A program made the translations under genes and the position numbers. A DNA stretch of 64,000 nucleotides from Bacillus sp. FJAT-44742 (GTDB lineage: Bacteria; Bacillota; Bacilli; Bacillales; Marinococcaceae): NCBI RefSeq assembly GCF_002797315.1, contig NZ_KZ454936.1, positions 433,133 to 497,132 of the forward strand, given 5' to 3'. Of the stretch, positions 45,010-54,121 are shown one piece after another; positions within the stretch are counted from its first letter, which is position 1, and every line of letters begins with the position of its first letter. Under the pieces are notes generated by a model, which worked only from the letters and a program-made list of their open reading frames with translations, did not search any database and was not told the DNA's origin.

Positions 45010-45963
45010 TTAAGTTTTTCTCTTTCTAGAAGAGAAAAGTAACAGCTGAGTAATAATAGCCAAAATAGGCAGTTCCAATAAGGGTCCTATAACTAATGTT
45101 AAAGCTATTAAGGGTTGATCTGGAAAGGCGGTCATAGCAATTGCTAAAGCGATTGGCGAATTTCTTGCTAGAGTAGTTAAGCTCAAACTTGCTCTGTCGG
45201 AGTTTGAAAACCTCATAACCTTTCCAATTCTTTGAGCGACAAAGAAATTTACTATGAAAAATAAAAGAATAGGAATAATAATTTTCCACATTATATCTAA
45301 ATTATTAAGAAGTAATTGCCCTTGTGAAGCAAACATAGCAACGATAGCAAGGCTTAGAAAAATGATAGGTAACACGCTGAGATTGGATATAAGGTTATCC
45401 CTTACCTGTTGCTTGTTTCTTAAGAACATCTTTGTTAGAAGAGACAAAACTAGCGGCATGAATAAAACAACCAAGATGCTTTCTATGAGAAAAGAAAGTT
45501 TTATAACCCCTGTTGTGCCTCCAAATATAAGAAGATAAACAGGAAGCAAAATGACTTGGAGGATTAAGTTTAGAGGTAAAATGGCCGTTGATAACGCCAC
45601 ATTTCCTTTTGCCGCCCCTGTAAAGATCAAGTACCAGTCAGTACATGGTGTAACTATGAGCATAATAAATCCAAGAAATAATGCTGGGTTATCACCTAAA
45701 AATACCATTGCCAGAAGCCATGCCAGGATAGGGGTCCAGACAAAGTTTATAATAACTGAAGTATATGTAAACCTGATGTTTTTAAAAGCTTTTTTTAATT
45801 CTTCCATAGGAATTTGTAAAAAAGTAATATAAAGCATGGCTACTAGTAAAGGAACAATAAAGCTTTCCGCATTATTTCTTATTAACTCTACTTGTCCTAT
45901 ACCTATACCAATCAATACTGCTAAGAAAATAATAAGAGTATATAGTTTTTCAAATAAGTTCAT
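45010..45963 (-). CDS. ACR3/BASS-type transporter, possible arsenite exporter
   Basis: 317 residues, ten helices. FLQIPMEELKKAFKNIRFTY, LLIVTPCTDWYLIFTGAAKGN with the conserved Cys in a broken helix, and TLARNSPIALAIAMTAFP (Asn-Ser-Pro/Ala) match the bile-acid-symporter superfamily branch annotated as arsenic resistance. The Cys in TPC corresponds to the essential Acr3 Cys. No arsR or arsC nearby, so arsenite is not assured; another small anion is possible. Confidence 0.75.
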   Translation of the reverse strand: MNLFEKLYTLIIFLAVLIGIGIGQVELIRNNAESFIVPLLVAMLYITFLQIPMEELKKAFKNIRFTYTSVIINFVWTPILAWLLAMVFLGDNPALFLGFIMLIVTPCTDWYLIFTGAAKGNVALSTAILPLNLILQVILLPVYLLIFGGTTGVIKLSFLIESILVVLFMPLVLSLLTKMFLRNKQQVRDNLISNLSVLPIIFLSLAIVAMFASQGQLLLNNLDIMWKIIIPILLFFIVNFFVAQRIGKVMRFSNSDRASLSLTTLARNSPIALAIAMTAFPDQPLIALTLVIGPLLELPILAIITQLLLFSSRKRKT

Positions 45964-46117
45964 TGGGTATCACAGCCTGCTAAAGAATTTTTGAATGACG
46001 TAATTTTATCATAGTTTAACTATCCAGTAAGTTTTCCTTATTTGCATCAGTTTTGGGGGGAGACCAGACATATTAAAACGGTGGGTAATGATACGTATGA
46101 CGAGAGAAGACTGAGCT

Positions 46118-46155
46118 TTAGGGAAAGCCTATGTGTAAACGTAAGCTTTCTTTTT
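46118..46155 (+). terminator. Possible attenuator hairpin before antiporter gene
   Basis: GAAAGC...GCTTTC followed by TTTTT, 90 bp before the antiporter start. Weak stem. Confidence 0.4.
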
Positions 46156-46243
46156 AGTACGAACGGTTAGATGCTACATAAAGAGGGAATATACTCATAA
46201 AAATTCAGAGTATGTAACTTACTATTCAGAGGCTGTCATTGTT

Positions 46244-47737
46244 ATGTTGACAAGTAACTTTATTAGTGACTATATGGTACTATTCATTGGGTTGATTTTG
46301 GCTTTGGGTGTAATTGTCACTAAGTTTTCAAGCCGATTAGGAATTCCATCCCTTATCTTTTTTATTGGCTTAGGGATGGCTTTAGGTACAAATGGAATTG
46401 GTTTTATTAATTTAACAGACGTAGAGTATGTTCAAGTTATAGGGATTGTGGCTCTTGTAATTATTCTTTTTGAGGGAGGCATTCATACCAATTGGTCTAC
46501 CGTCCGACCTGTAATTGGTACTGCCATTTCCTTGGCCACAGTAACTGTGCTTCTTACATCAGTAATTCTCGCTTTTTTTGCTTATTGGATTCTTGATCTT
46601 ACTTTGTTTGAAGCTTTCTTGCTAGGAGCCTTGGTTGGTTCCACGGATGCTGCCGCCGTATTTGCCACATTAAAAGGAAAAAACATAAAAGCCCGCTTAG
46701 GTGCAGCCATGGAAGGGGAATCAGGTGCCAACGACCCTATGGCTGTGTTTTTAACCTTGGCAGCTATTGAACTCATTACCATAGAAAACAATGATTACTT
46801 GTTTATGGTAGGGGCATTTTTCTGGCAAATGCTCTTTGGTGTTGTTTTAGGCCTGGTTTTTGGAAAAGGGGCATCTCTTCTCATTAACCGTATTAATATT
46901 GATATAAGCGGTATGTATCCCATTTTTGCTATTTCATTTGCCTTTATTACTTATAGTGCAGCAGAATTTTCCCAAGCCAGTGGATTACTTGCTGTGTATG
47001 TAGCGGCATTAGTAATTGGAAACTCTGAACTCGCGTATCGATACACTATTTCACGTTTTCAGGAAGGCCTCGCTTGGATGGCTCAAATTGTTATGTTTGT
47101 GATCTTAGGCCTTTTGGCTTCTCCACAGGATATTTTCTCCTGGTATGTCATTTGGACCGGCCTTCTTCTTTCCATTTGCTTAATGTTTGTTGCCCGGCCT
47201 GTTGCAGTATTTATATCTACAATTGGTTTAAAATATGAGGTGAATGAGCGTCTATTTCTCTCTTGGGCGGGGCTTAGAGGGGCTGTTCCCATAGTCCTTG
47301 CAACCTTTCCCATTGCTGTGGGAGTTGAAAATAGTCAACTTTTCTTTAATGTCGTATTTTTTATAGTCATAACTTCAGTTCTCATCCAAGGATACTCGAT
47401 CAATTGGGTGGCCGAAAAATTAAAAGTTACAGGGGCAAAGAAAAAGTTTCCTCACCATTCCTGGGAGTTAGTTAATATTGGGAAGGCAAATGCCAAACTT
47501 GTCGAATTCATTGTGTCAGAGGAAACAGACGTAGCGGGAAAAAAGGTAAAAGACATCAAACTTCCAGAGGAAACCGTTTTTAACGCTCTGGTGAGAGAGG
47601 AAAGACTTGTGGATATTAATGAGCATACAATAGTCAGGGAGGATGATTCCCTTTACTTTTTAATTCCTAATGAAAAGATAGAAGAATTAAAGAAAGGATT
47701 AGCCAGAAAAAAGAGAAGAGATATGAATAAATCATAA
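46244..47737 (+). CDS. CPA1 potassium/proton antiporter with C-terminal TrkA_C domain (copy 1)
   Basis: 497 residues. Thirteen or so helices with LGALVGSTDAAAVFATL and GESGANDPMAVFLTLAAIE (the ND pair of CPA1 exchangers), then from about 395 a cytosolic TrkA_C-like domain (VAGKKVKDIKLPEETVFNAL; DSLYFLIPNEKIEEL). Architecture of NhaP2/CvrA K+/H+ antiporters. It expels K+ (or Na+) for H+ and probably responds to nucleotide. Convergent with a paralogue. Start is TTG/ATG close to TGTTATG, weak ribosome site. Confidence 0.9.
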   Translation: MLTSNFISDYMVLFIGLILALGVIVTKFSSRLGIPSLIFFIGLGMALGTNGIGFINLTDVEYVQVIGIVALVIILFEGGIHTNWSTVRPVIGTAISLATVTVLLTSVILAFFAYWILDLTLFEAFLLGALVGSTDAAAVFATLKGKNIKARLGAAMEGESGANDPMAVFLTLAAIELITIENNDYLFMVGAFFWQMLFGVVLGLVFGKGASLLINRINIDISGMYPIFAISFAFITYSAAEFSQASGLLAVYVAALVIGNSELAYRYTISRFQEGLAWMAQIVMFVILGLLASPQDIFSWYVIWTGLLLSICLMFVARPVAVFISTIGLKYEVNERLFLSWAGLRGAVPIVLATFPIAVGVENSQLFFNVVFFIVITSVLIQGYSINWVAEKLKVTGAKKKFPHHSWELVNIGKANAKLVEFIVSEETDVAGKKVKDIKLPEETVFNALVREERLVDINEHTIVREDDSLYFLIPNEKIEELKKGLARKKRRDMNKS

Positions 47738-47776
47738 AAAAGGGAGGGTTGCTTTTTAAGAGCAATCCTCCCTTTT
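47738..47776. terminator. Bidirectional terminator between antiporter genes
   Basis: AAAAGGGAGGGTTGCT...AGAGCAATCCTCCCTTTT. Confidence 0.92.
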
Positions 47777-47796
47777 CATATCTAATGCTTTTACAT

Positions 47797-49302
47797 TTAT
47801 TTAGCTTTCTCTTTACGCTTATTGGTGTTCCACTTTTTCTTTTCAATGAGCTTTTTTAACGCATCCTTTTCTTTTCGGGATACTAAAATATATAGAAAAT
47901 CACCTGCTTGAATTTCTGTTTCCCCGTAAGGAGTAATCAGCGTTTCATCCCTCACAATCGCGCTGATTGTTGCTTTGCGAGGAAATGGGATCTCGTGTAA
48001 TTTTCGACCGACAATCGCTGTGTCTTCATTTGTTTTAAATTGCACCATTTCTGCGTTGGCTTTCCCAATCGAAATTAATTCAATTGAGTGATGAGGCGTA
48101 TCTTTTTTAGGACCCGTGAGCTTAAGCTTTTTAGCTACAGGTGAAATGGTTGAACCTTGTACGAGAGCAGATGTCAAAACAATGAAAAAGACAACATTGA
48201 AAAACACTTGACTGTTTTCAAGGCCAGCCACAACAGGGAAGGTGGCAAGTACAATTGGTACCGCCCCTCTTAATCCAGCCCAAGAGATGAATGTCTTTTC
48301 TTTTAGTGTATACTTCATTCCGAGGGTTGAAAGAAATACTGCAACTGGACGAGCGACAAACATCAGAATAAAGGAAAGGAATAATCCTGCAGCCATAACA
48401 TCTAAGGTAAATAGCTGACCTGGGAAAGCTAACAGACCTAGGATGATAAACATGAGAATTTGAGCCATCCAGGCAAACCCTTCGTTAAACTGAAAAATGG
48501 AATAGCGGTAAGTAAGTTCCGAGTTCCCAATCACAAGCGCAGCCACATAAACTGCCAAAAATCCACTTCCATCGATAAAAGCCGTAACGCTATAAGTTAG
48601 CAAGGCAAAGGCTACTGAAAAAATCGGATAAAGTCCACTAGATTCCAGATTGATTCGGTTTATCGAGTAAGAAGCAATTTTTCCTATTGCAAAGCCTAGT
48701 CCAAGTCCCACACCCATTTGCCAGAAGAAATTCGGGATAAGCATAAATATGCTCATATCGTCAGCAAGAATCAATTCTATGAATCCAAGCGTAAGAAAAA
48801 CGGCCATGGGATCGTTGGTCCCGGATTCAGCTTCAAGTGTAGCTCCCATTTTTGCCTTAATGTTTCGTTCTTTTAAAGCGGCAAATACAGCCGCTGCATC
48901 GGTTGAACCGACTATGGCACCAAACAGGAAGGCTTCAAACCAAGTGATATCAAAAATTAACATCGCTGCTAAACCAACAATGGCGGAAGTAAGCAACACG
49001 CCAAGCGTAGCTAATAATAGAGAAGGAGCAGCAACCGATCGAACGGTGGACCACTTTGTTTGAAGCCCCCCTTCAAACAAGATGATAACCAAAGCCAGGA
49101 TCCCAATTAATTGTGCGGTTTCCGCGTTATCAAAATAAATGAAACCTAACCCATCGCTCCCAATGAGCATACCAACAAGGATAAAGAGAACAAGTGCAGG
49201 AAGCCCAAGGCGGTTTGAGAACTTGGCCACTAACACTCCACTAATTAACAGCAAAGCAGCTACTAAAACAAATGCGTCAGTTCCAAATGCCTCCAAAAAC
49301 AT
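47797..49302 (-). CDS. CPA1 potassium/proton antiporter with TrkA_C domain (copy 2)
   Basis: 501 residues, collinear with its convergent neighbour: FGAIVGSTDAAAVFAALKERN, AESGTNDPMAVFLTLGFIEL, and the same C-terminal domain ending in EKKKWNTNKRK. ATG 49302 lies behind AATGGAGGC, which overlaps the end of the recombinase gene 12 bp upstream, so the two may be cotranscribed. Two tail-to-tail antiporters suggest duplication or cargo acquisition. Confidence 0.9.
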   Translation of the reverse strand: MFLEAFGTDAFVLVAALLLISGVLVAKFSNRLGLPALVLFILVGMLIGSDGLGFIYFDNAETAQLIGILALVIILFEGGLQTKWSTVRSVAAPSLLLATLGVLLTSAIVGLAAMLIFDITWFEAFLFGAIVGSTDAAAVFAALKERNIKAKMGATLEAESGTNDPMAVFLTLGFIELILADDMSIFMLIPNFFWQMGVGLGLGFAIGKIASYSINRINLESSGLYPIFSVAFALLTYSVTAFIDGSGFLAVYVAALVIGNSELTYRYSIFQFNEGFAWMAQILMFIILGLLAFPGQLFTLDVMAAGLFLSFILMFVARPVAVFLSTLGMKYTLKEKTFISWAGLRGAVPIVLATFPVVAGLENSQVFFNVVFFIVLTSALVQGSTISPVAKKLKLTGPKKDTPHHSIELISIGKANAEMVQFKTNEDTAIVGRKLHEIPFPRKATISAIVRDETLITPYGETEIQAGDFLYILVSRKEKDALKKLIEKKKWNTNKRKEKAK

Positions 49303-49314
49303 GTTTAGCCTCCA

Positions 49315-49863
49315 TTATAAATTCACATCTATTTTTTGCTGTTCAGTCTTGTCAATGCCAATGTATTTTAATGTGTCAGACGGTGTTGCCTGGTTAAATC
49401 GTTTTTGAATCAAGGAAATAGCAATCCCCTTTACATAAGCGTGATATCCAAACGTTTTTCGAAGCGTATGAGTTCCAACTTTTTCTGTAACTCCCACGTG
49501 CTTTGCGGCTTCGTTGATTATTCGGTATGCCTGTTGTCTGGTAATTGGAGCATGGCCTCTTGAGGACTGAAATAAATAATCAGTAGATATGGGTGTTTTT
49601 TGTTGAAAGTGAAGCTTAAGAGCGCGTCTTACCTGCTCATTAAGATAAATAGGCTGTTGTTTGTTTTCATAATCTAAAAATAACCGAAAAGCTCCTTCTT
49701 CATCCATTACATCAGTAACCTTTAAGTCGAGTAATTCTCCTATTCGAAAACCAGTATTTATCCCCATGACAAACAATAAATAATCTCTAGAGGATTTTTT
49801 TTTAATGATTTTTTTCATTAAACGAATTTTCCTAATATCTTTTATTGGCGCAACAAACTCCAC
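49315..49863 (-). CDS. Catalytic-domain-only tyrosine recombinase
   Basis: 182 residues starting at GTG 49863 behind GAGGTGATCTCA; the earlier ATG adds an unconvincing hydrophobic stretch. Only the catalytic domain is present: Arg I in NTGFRIGELL, a beta-hairpin, the HTLRKTFGYHAY box (H-x-x-R), and a final Tyr in TLKYIGIDK. The usual N-terminal SAM-like domain is missing but the frame is intact, as in small orphan XerC-like recombinases of bacilli. Could move the adjacent antiporter genes; no att sites found. Confidence 0.85.
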   Translation of the reverse strand: MEFVAPIKDIRKIRLMKKIIKKKSSRDYLLFVMGINTGFRIGELLDLKVTDVMDEEGAFRLFLDYENKQQPIYLNEQVRRALKLHFQQKTPISTDYLFQSSRGHAPITRQQAYRIINEAAKHVGVTEKVGTHTLRKTFGYHAYVKGIAISLIQKRFNQATPSDTLKYIGIDKTEQQKIDVNL

Positions 49864-50445
49864 TGAGATCACCTCAACTATGTTACTTATTATTATTTTA
49901 ACATATATGTATGTAACATGAAGTAATATGCTTTGAGCAATAGAAAGGTGATGGTCATAATATAATTGCATTTTTAGTTAAAGGGGTAATCCCTCACTGT
50001 TATGGCGGTACTAATAAAAAACAGCTTATTTATTTCATTTTTATTAAGGGTAAGAAAGAGCAGCAGATGGGACTTCGATGAAAAAAAACCTAAAGGTGGA
50101 CAGATTTAGTACATTTCCTCTGTTTACCTTTAGGGGAGCATATCAAGGGTGAGTTTTTTTATTAAACATTAGTCAAAACAATATTTAATATTCCATCTTC
50201 TTTAAAGGGGTTCGTTTTACGGTAAAGAAATTCATTTAAATTAGTAATGAGGCACTGAATATCAGGTTAAAAATTTTTAACACCCATGTGAACGATAGAA
50301 CGTCTTCCTATTCACATGGGTGTTAAGGGTAATAGAATCATATAAAAGGTAGTTTTCTCCATTACTCTAGGGTTCTTTTTTTATAACAGTCGAATTCCAA
50401 ATAAGAGACTTTTTCCTGTGTGGAAGTCCAGAATGCAGGGAGCAT
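49864..50445. other. Intergenic region with two inverted repeats
   Basis: CCTAAAGGT...ACCTTTAGG (about 50091-50134) and a 16-bp perfect repeat TTAACACCCATGTGAA/TTCACATGGGTGTTAA (50277-50292 and 50311-50326, 18-bp loop). Both can form hairpins; the second is long enough for a terminator or protein site. No ORF supported. Confidence 0.5.
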
Positions 50446-51810
50446 TTATAAAGTATGAAGCAAGGCTCCCGCGAGAGTAAAGTAAATAAACAATCCAGTA
50501 ATGTCATTAATTGTTGTAATAAAAGGACCAGAGGCTACCGTAGGGTCTATTTTCAAACGGTTAATGAGAAGAGGGATCAAAGTACCTGTCAGGTTGGAAA
50601 TAAAAATGGTACCAAAAAGGGACAAGCTGACAACTAACGCAAGCGTTAGATCGCCAAAGGCAAATATTTGAACGATCCCCATGACAAGAAACCCACATAC
50701 ACTCCCCAAGATCAATCCTGCTATAAGCTCACGTTTCATTAAACGAGGGAGAGTATGTTTCTCAATCTCTCCAAGAGCCAGTAATCTTACCACAACAGCC
50801 AGGGACTGCGTGCCTGTATTTCCGCCCATATCTGCAATCAGGGGGATGAATACAGCAAGTACAGCTAGTTGTGCAAGCGTTTCTTCAAAGGTTCCAATCA
50901 GACCAGCTGTAGCCATTCCAAGAACCATTAACAAGATTAGCCAGGGCAATCGTTTCATAGCTGAGTGAAAGGCGGTGACGTCAAGGTCAATCGCGCCTTT
51001 TACTGCTGACATCTCACCAATGTCTTCTGTTGTTTCTTCTTCTACTATATCGAGGATATCATCAATCGTTACAATCCCCATGATCTGCCGGGCATCATTC
51101 ACCACAGGAACAGCGAGAAAATCATACTCCTGAATGATTTGACTGACTTCTTCCTGATCAGCGAAAGGGTGGACAGAAACAAACTGTTCCTTCATAATCT
51201 CTGCAACCTTTAGGTCAGGAGCAGAAGTAATTACTTCACGTAACGATACAACGCCTAACAGTTCATTGTTTTTGTTTACTATATACAAATAATAGATTGT
51301 TTCTGCTTCTTTTCCTTCTCGGCTGATTCTTTCGAGCGTTTGTGAAACGGTTTCCTCTTCCTGTAACGTAATAAATTCAGTAGTCATAATGGAACCTGCA
51401 GTTCTTTCATCGTAAGAAAGGAGATGCTTAATATTATTGGCATCTTCCTGTTCCATTTGATTTAAGTAGTACGTAGCGATGTGCTCAGGGATTTCAGAAA
51501 AGAAATCCGTGATGTCGTCAGCTGCCAAACCATCAAATACTTCTAAAGCATTTTCCTCACTTAATTCAGAGACCATTTGTTTCTGCTGACTTGACTCTAA
51601 TTCTTGAAAGATTTCTGCCAGCTCTTTTGAAGAGAGATATTGATATGCCTGTTTTCGTTTTGGTTCATTGTACTCAAATAGGATTTCACTTTGAGCAGTA
51701 GGATGCAGAGCCAAAAAATCATGGCGGAACTTTTCTTTTTCCCCTTGTTTTAAATAAAGATGGAGATAGAAAGTATACTCTTCTCTATTTTTGAAGTTTA
51801 ATTTCAACAT
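50446..51810 (-). CDS. mgtE: Magnesium transporter MgtE (full length, copy 1)
   Basis: 454 residues: N-terminal helical domain (to about 130), two CBS domains (SIMTTEFITLQEEETVSQTL; IMKEQFVSVHPFADQEEVSQ), a plug helix and five membrane helices with PLIADMGGNTGTQSLAVVVR and the end FITTINDITGLFIYFTLAG. CBS and N domains sense cytosolic Mg2+. Third gene after the M-box at 52648 with mgtC, 27 bp apart. Confidence 0.96.
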   Translation of the reverse strand: MLKLNFKNREEYTFYLHLYLKQGEKEKFRHDFLALHPTAQSEILFEYNEPKRKQAYQYLSSKELAEIFQELESSQQKQMVSELSEENALEVFDGLAADDITDFFSEIPEHIATYYLNQMEQEDANNIKHLLSYDERTAGSIMTTEFITLQEEETVSQTLERISREGKEAETIYYLYIVNKNNELLGVVSLREVITSAPDLKVAEIMKEQFVSVHPFADQEEVSQIIQEYDFLAVPVVNDARQIMGIVTIDDILDIVEEETTEDIGEMSAVKGAIDLDVTAFHSAMKRLPWLILLMVLGMATAGLIGTFEETLAQLAVLAVFIPLIADMGGNTGTQSLAVVVRLLALGEIEKHTLPRLMKRELIAGLILGSVCGFLVMGIVQIFAFGDLTLALVVSLSLFGTIFISNLTGTLIPLLINRLKIDPTVASGPFITTINDITGLFIYFTLAGALLHTL

Positions 51811-51837
51811 AAGTGCACCCCTCCTTACTGATATTTT

Positions 51838-52539
51838 TTATAGATGCTCCACATCAACGGTAAGAACGTGATCAATTTTTTTTATTAAATAATAAATCTC
51901 TGTAGTGTACTGCTTTTCAGGGGCAGATATTGTTAAATCAATTTGTTGGTTTCCATTCTCTAAATCTTTTAATTTAATATTACGAATGTTTATATCAAAG
52001 TTCTTTTTTTCCTTTAATGTATGAGATCTTCTTTCGATAGACTCTAGTAGCTCTGTCATTTTAAGGTTTGGCTCCATGACGATTTTTACTGCCACATCAC
52101 GCTGACTGAGAGCCAGAGGGCCAAATCTTTTCACCAGGGCGGGCAGAACGTTTACTGAAAGAATTAACAATACAACAGCGTAGCTTGCTTCTAGAAAAAA
52201 ACCTGCACCAACGGCAATTCCCAGGGCAGAAGCTGCCCAAATCATCGCAGCTGTGGTTAGCCCGGAGATCACATCATTGTTCCTACGTAAAATAACACCA
52301 GCTCCTAAGAAGCCGACCCCACTTACAATTTGAGCAGCCAACCGCATAGGATCCATCATCATATGTTCCATTTTAGGAAAATTGTATGCTGCTTCGATGG
52401 AGGTAATGGTAATTAAACAGCTAGCTACACAAATAACCATGCTTGTTTTCAATCCTAATGGCTTATGTTTTAACTGACGGTCAATCCCAATTAAGAGACC
52501 GAATAAAAGGGCAAGGCTAAGTTTGATTAGCAATTCCAT
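51838..52539 (-). CDS. mgtC: MgtC/SapB family protein
   Basis: 233 residues from ATG 52539 behind GCAGGTGG; residues upstream in frame overlap that site. KLSLALLFGLLIGIDRQLKH (the MgtC start), RLAAQIVSGVGFLGAGVILR and AMIWAASALGIAVGAGF are diagnostic. A soluble C-terminal ACT-like tail (about 150-233) follows. MgtC proteins help cells at low Mg2+ and can inhibit F1Fo ATP synthase in pathogens; transport is doubtful. First gene after the M-box, then mgtE. Confidence 0.92.
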   Translation of the reverse strand: MELLIKLSLALLFGLLIGIDRQLKHKPLGLKTSMVICVASCLITITSIEAAYNFPKMEHMMMDPMRLAAQIVSGVGFLGAGVILRRNNDVISGLTTAAMIWAASALGIAVGAGFFLEASYAVVLLILSVNVLPALVKRFGPLALSQRDVAVKIVMEPNLKMTELLESIERRSHTLKEKKNFDINIRNIKLKDLENGNQQIDLTISAPEKQYTTEIYYLIKKIDHVLTVDVEHL

Positions 52540-52580
52540 TCTTACCACCTGCTTTCTTACAAGATTATTCATTTGGTAAA

Positions 52581-52616
52581 AATCAAAAGCCGCCTTTCTT
52601 TGGAAGGAAGGCGGCT
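52581..52616 (-). terminator. M-box-controlled terminator (mgtC-mgtE)
   Basis: On the minus strand AGCCGCCTTCCTT-CCA-AAGAAAGGCGGCT followed by TTTGATTTTT, immediately after the M-box aptamer. Confidence 0.9.
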
Positions 52617-52647
52617 GTCATGTGTTTAGGAGTGATTTTGTCTTGTT

Positions 52648-52806
52648 CCTTCATTCGTAGAGCTTTAGCACTGTATGGCATAGGATTATCATCCAGCTGC
52701 ATTAGAAAGGGCCTTATGTCGACCGTTTCAGTTGACCCATTGGCGTCTTTGGACATTTCTGGGCAGCAGCGTATCTCCATTACAGGAGCCTCACCTAACG
52801 AAGTAA
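52648..52806 (-). ncRNA. M-box magnesium riboswitch 1
   Basis: Minus strand begins CGTTAGGTGAGGCTCCTGTA, then GGAGATACGCTGCTGCCCAG, GTCCAAAGACGCCAATGGGTCAACTGAAACGG and ends GCATAGTGCTAAAGCTCTACGAAT: the complete ykoK/M-box consensus. High Mg2+ should close the downstream terminator and block mgtC-mgtE. Confidence 0.97.
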
Positions 52807-52818
52807 TATTTAATTTTC

Positions 52819-53442
52819 TTACATCATATGAGACAAAAGCTGTTGAGCGAGAGTAAAGTAGATTAAAAGACCAGAAATATCTTTAATTGTTGTGATAAAT
52901 GGATCGGAACCAGCTGCTTGATCAAGTCCTAGTTTAATAAGAAGATATGGGATTAAGAAACCTAACGCTGTCGCAATTGTCACGGTAAAGAATAAAGATA
53001 ATCCTACCACTAAGCCTAACTCAGGTATTCCTTGCCACAGCATAGCGATGAAGAATGCTGCCGTCCCTAAGAGGGCCCCCATGGAAGCACCCACTAACGT
53101 TTCTTTTGCCAGGTGCTTGCGGTACTTTTTAAAGTCAATTTGTCCTAACACAAAAGCTCGGGTGAAAATCGTGGAGGATTGTGTGCCTGCATTCCCGCCC
53201 ATATCCATGATGACAGGAATAAAGATGGCGAGCAGTACAACAGCTTCTAATGCATCCTCGAATGCTCCAATGACAGCACCCGCTGTCATACCGCCAATCA
53301 ACGTAATAATTAAATAAGGGAGTCTTGATTTCCAAATCTGCATCATGCTTCCGTTTACTAATATGTTACTCTTTTTCCTTTCTGCTTCATGAAAAAGAGT
53401 CATGTCTTTTTGAGCTTGTAGATCTGATTCTGTACGAGCCAT
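52819..53442 (-). CDS. MgtE-like transporter lacking the cytosolic sensor
   Basis: 207 residues equivalent to only the membrane half of MgtE: a 35-residue helical lead, then five helices including IFIPVIMDMGGNAGTQSSTI and DPFITTIKDISGLLIYFTLA. Both N and CBS domains are absent without a frame break, and the gene has its own TAGGAGGT ribosome site, so it is a true short form rather than a fragment. Mg2+ gating must differ; control may come mainly from its M-box. It might also pair with a full MgtE subunit. Confidence 0.9.
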   Translation of the reverse strand: MARTESDLQAQKDMTLFHEAERKKSNILVNGSMMQIWKSRLPYLIITLIGGMTAGAVIGAFEDALEAVVLLAIFIPVIMDMGGNAGTQSSTIFTRAFVLGQIDFKKYRKHLAKETLVGASMGALLGTAAFFIAMLWQGIPELGLVVGLSLFFTVTIATALGFLIPYLLIKLGLDQAAGSDPFITTIKDISGLLIYFTLAQQLLSHMM

Positions 53443-53447
53443 GAGAA

Positions 53448-53579
53448 TTACCTCCTAAGTATGTAGTTCATGGCCACCTTTGTTTGAACATATGAAAGAT
53501 GGCAGTGTGCGCGTAACCATGTCTGTCTTCGATTTTTTGTCAAATAATTTATGGTAAAACTCGATGAAGGATCTTCCAT
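53448..53579 (-). CDS. Candidate leader ORF before the short MgtE gene
   Basis: 43 residues MEDPSSSFTINYLTKNRRQT and on to LRR, its last codons CTTAGGAGGTAA being the ribosome site of the next gene. Termination there would free or load ribosomes for the transporter start 12 nt on. Start could be ATG 53579 or one five codons earlier. Lies between M-box terminator and transporter. Confidence 0.4.
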   Translation of the reverse strand: MEDPSSSFTINYLTKNRRQTWLRAHCHLSYVQTKVAMNYILRR

Positions 53580-53624
53580 TTCACCCACCACCATCCTTTC
53601 TTTGTAAAAATTTCTTAGCGGTGC

Positions 53625-53657
53625 AAAAAAAACACCTTCACGAATGAAGGTGTTTTT
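53625..53657 (-). terminator. M-box-controlled terminator (short MgtE)
   Basis: Minus strand AACACCTTCA-TTCG-TGAAGGTGTT followed by TTTTTT. Confidence 0.9.
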
Positions 53658-53711
53658 GTCAACACAAAGAAGCTCGCTGGTTTCTTTCAAAAGAAACACG
53701 GTCATCTGTTT

Positions 53712-53866
53712 TCTCCATTCGTAGAGCTTTGACACTGTGCGGATAGGATTCATCCAACTGCATTAGATGCCACCTTATCTCGATGACCTCTGTTCAACCC
53801 ATTGGCGTCTTTGGACATTTCTGGGCAGCAGCATATCTCCAACACAGGAGCCTCACCTAACGAAGA
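53712..53866 (-). ncRNA. M-box magnesium riboswitch 2
   Basis: CGTTAGGTGAGGCTCCTGTG...GGAGATATGCTGCTGCCCAG...CCAAAGACGCCAATGGGTTG...AGTGTCAAAGCTCTACGAAT on the minus strand. One core difference, GTTGAACAG for GTCAACTG, lies in a variable helix. Controls the short MgtE gene. Confidence 0.96.
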
Positions 53867-54121
53867 TATTCTCTTTTAAACACAATGTTTAAGGTACATC
53901 ATCTCTTAATGACAGTCAACATCTTTTTTTTATTTTTTTTGGGTTAAGAAAAAATAATTTATGGAGAGAAAGTGTTTATCCCGGGGGACGGGGAAGCTGC
54001 TCAATTTATCAGACGTATTACAAGAAATACAAAGGATAATAAAAATTCTAAATTGATATTCTCATAAGAATACATCGTCTCTTTATCATTGGTAAATCAT
54101 GAGAAGAGAGGTGATGATAAC
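53867..54121. other. Divergent promoter region and CBO0543 leader
   Basis: Carries the M-box 2 promoter to the left and, to the right (about 54060-54120), ATAAGAATACATCG...TCTCTTTATC...GAGAAGAGAGGTGATGA, closely matching the leader at 32505-32563. Confidence 0.5.

Noticed and set aside
49315-49971. 218-residue start for the recombinase
   Set aside because: The extra N-terminal segment is hydrophobic and lies before the GAGGTGATCTCA site that serves GTG 49863.
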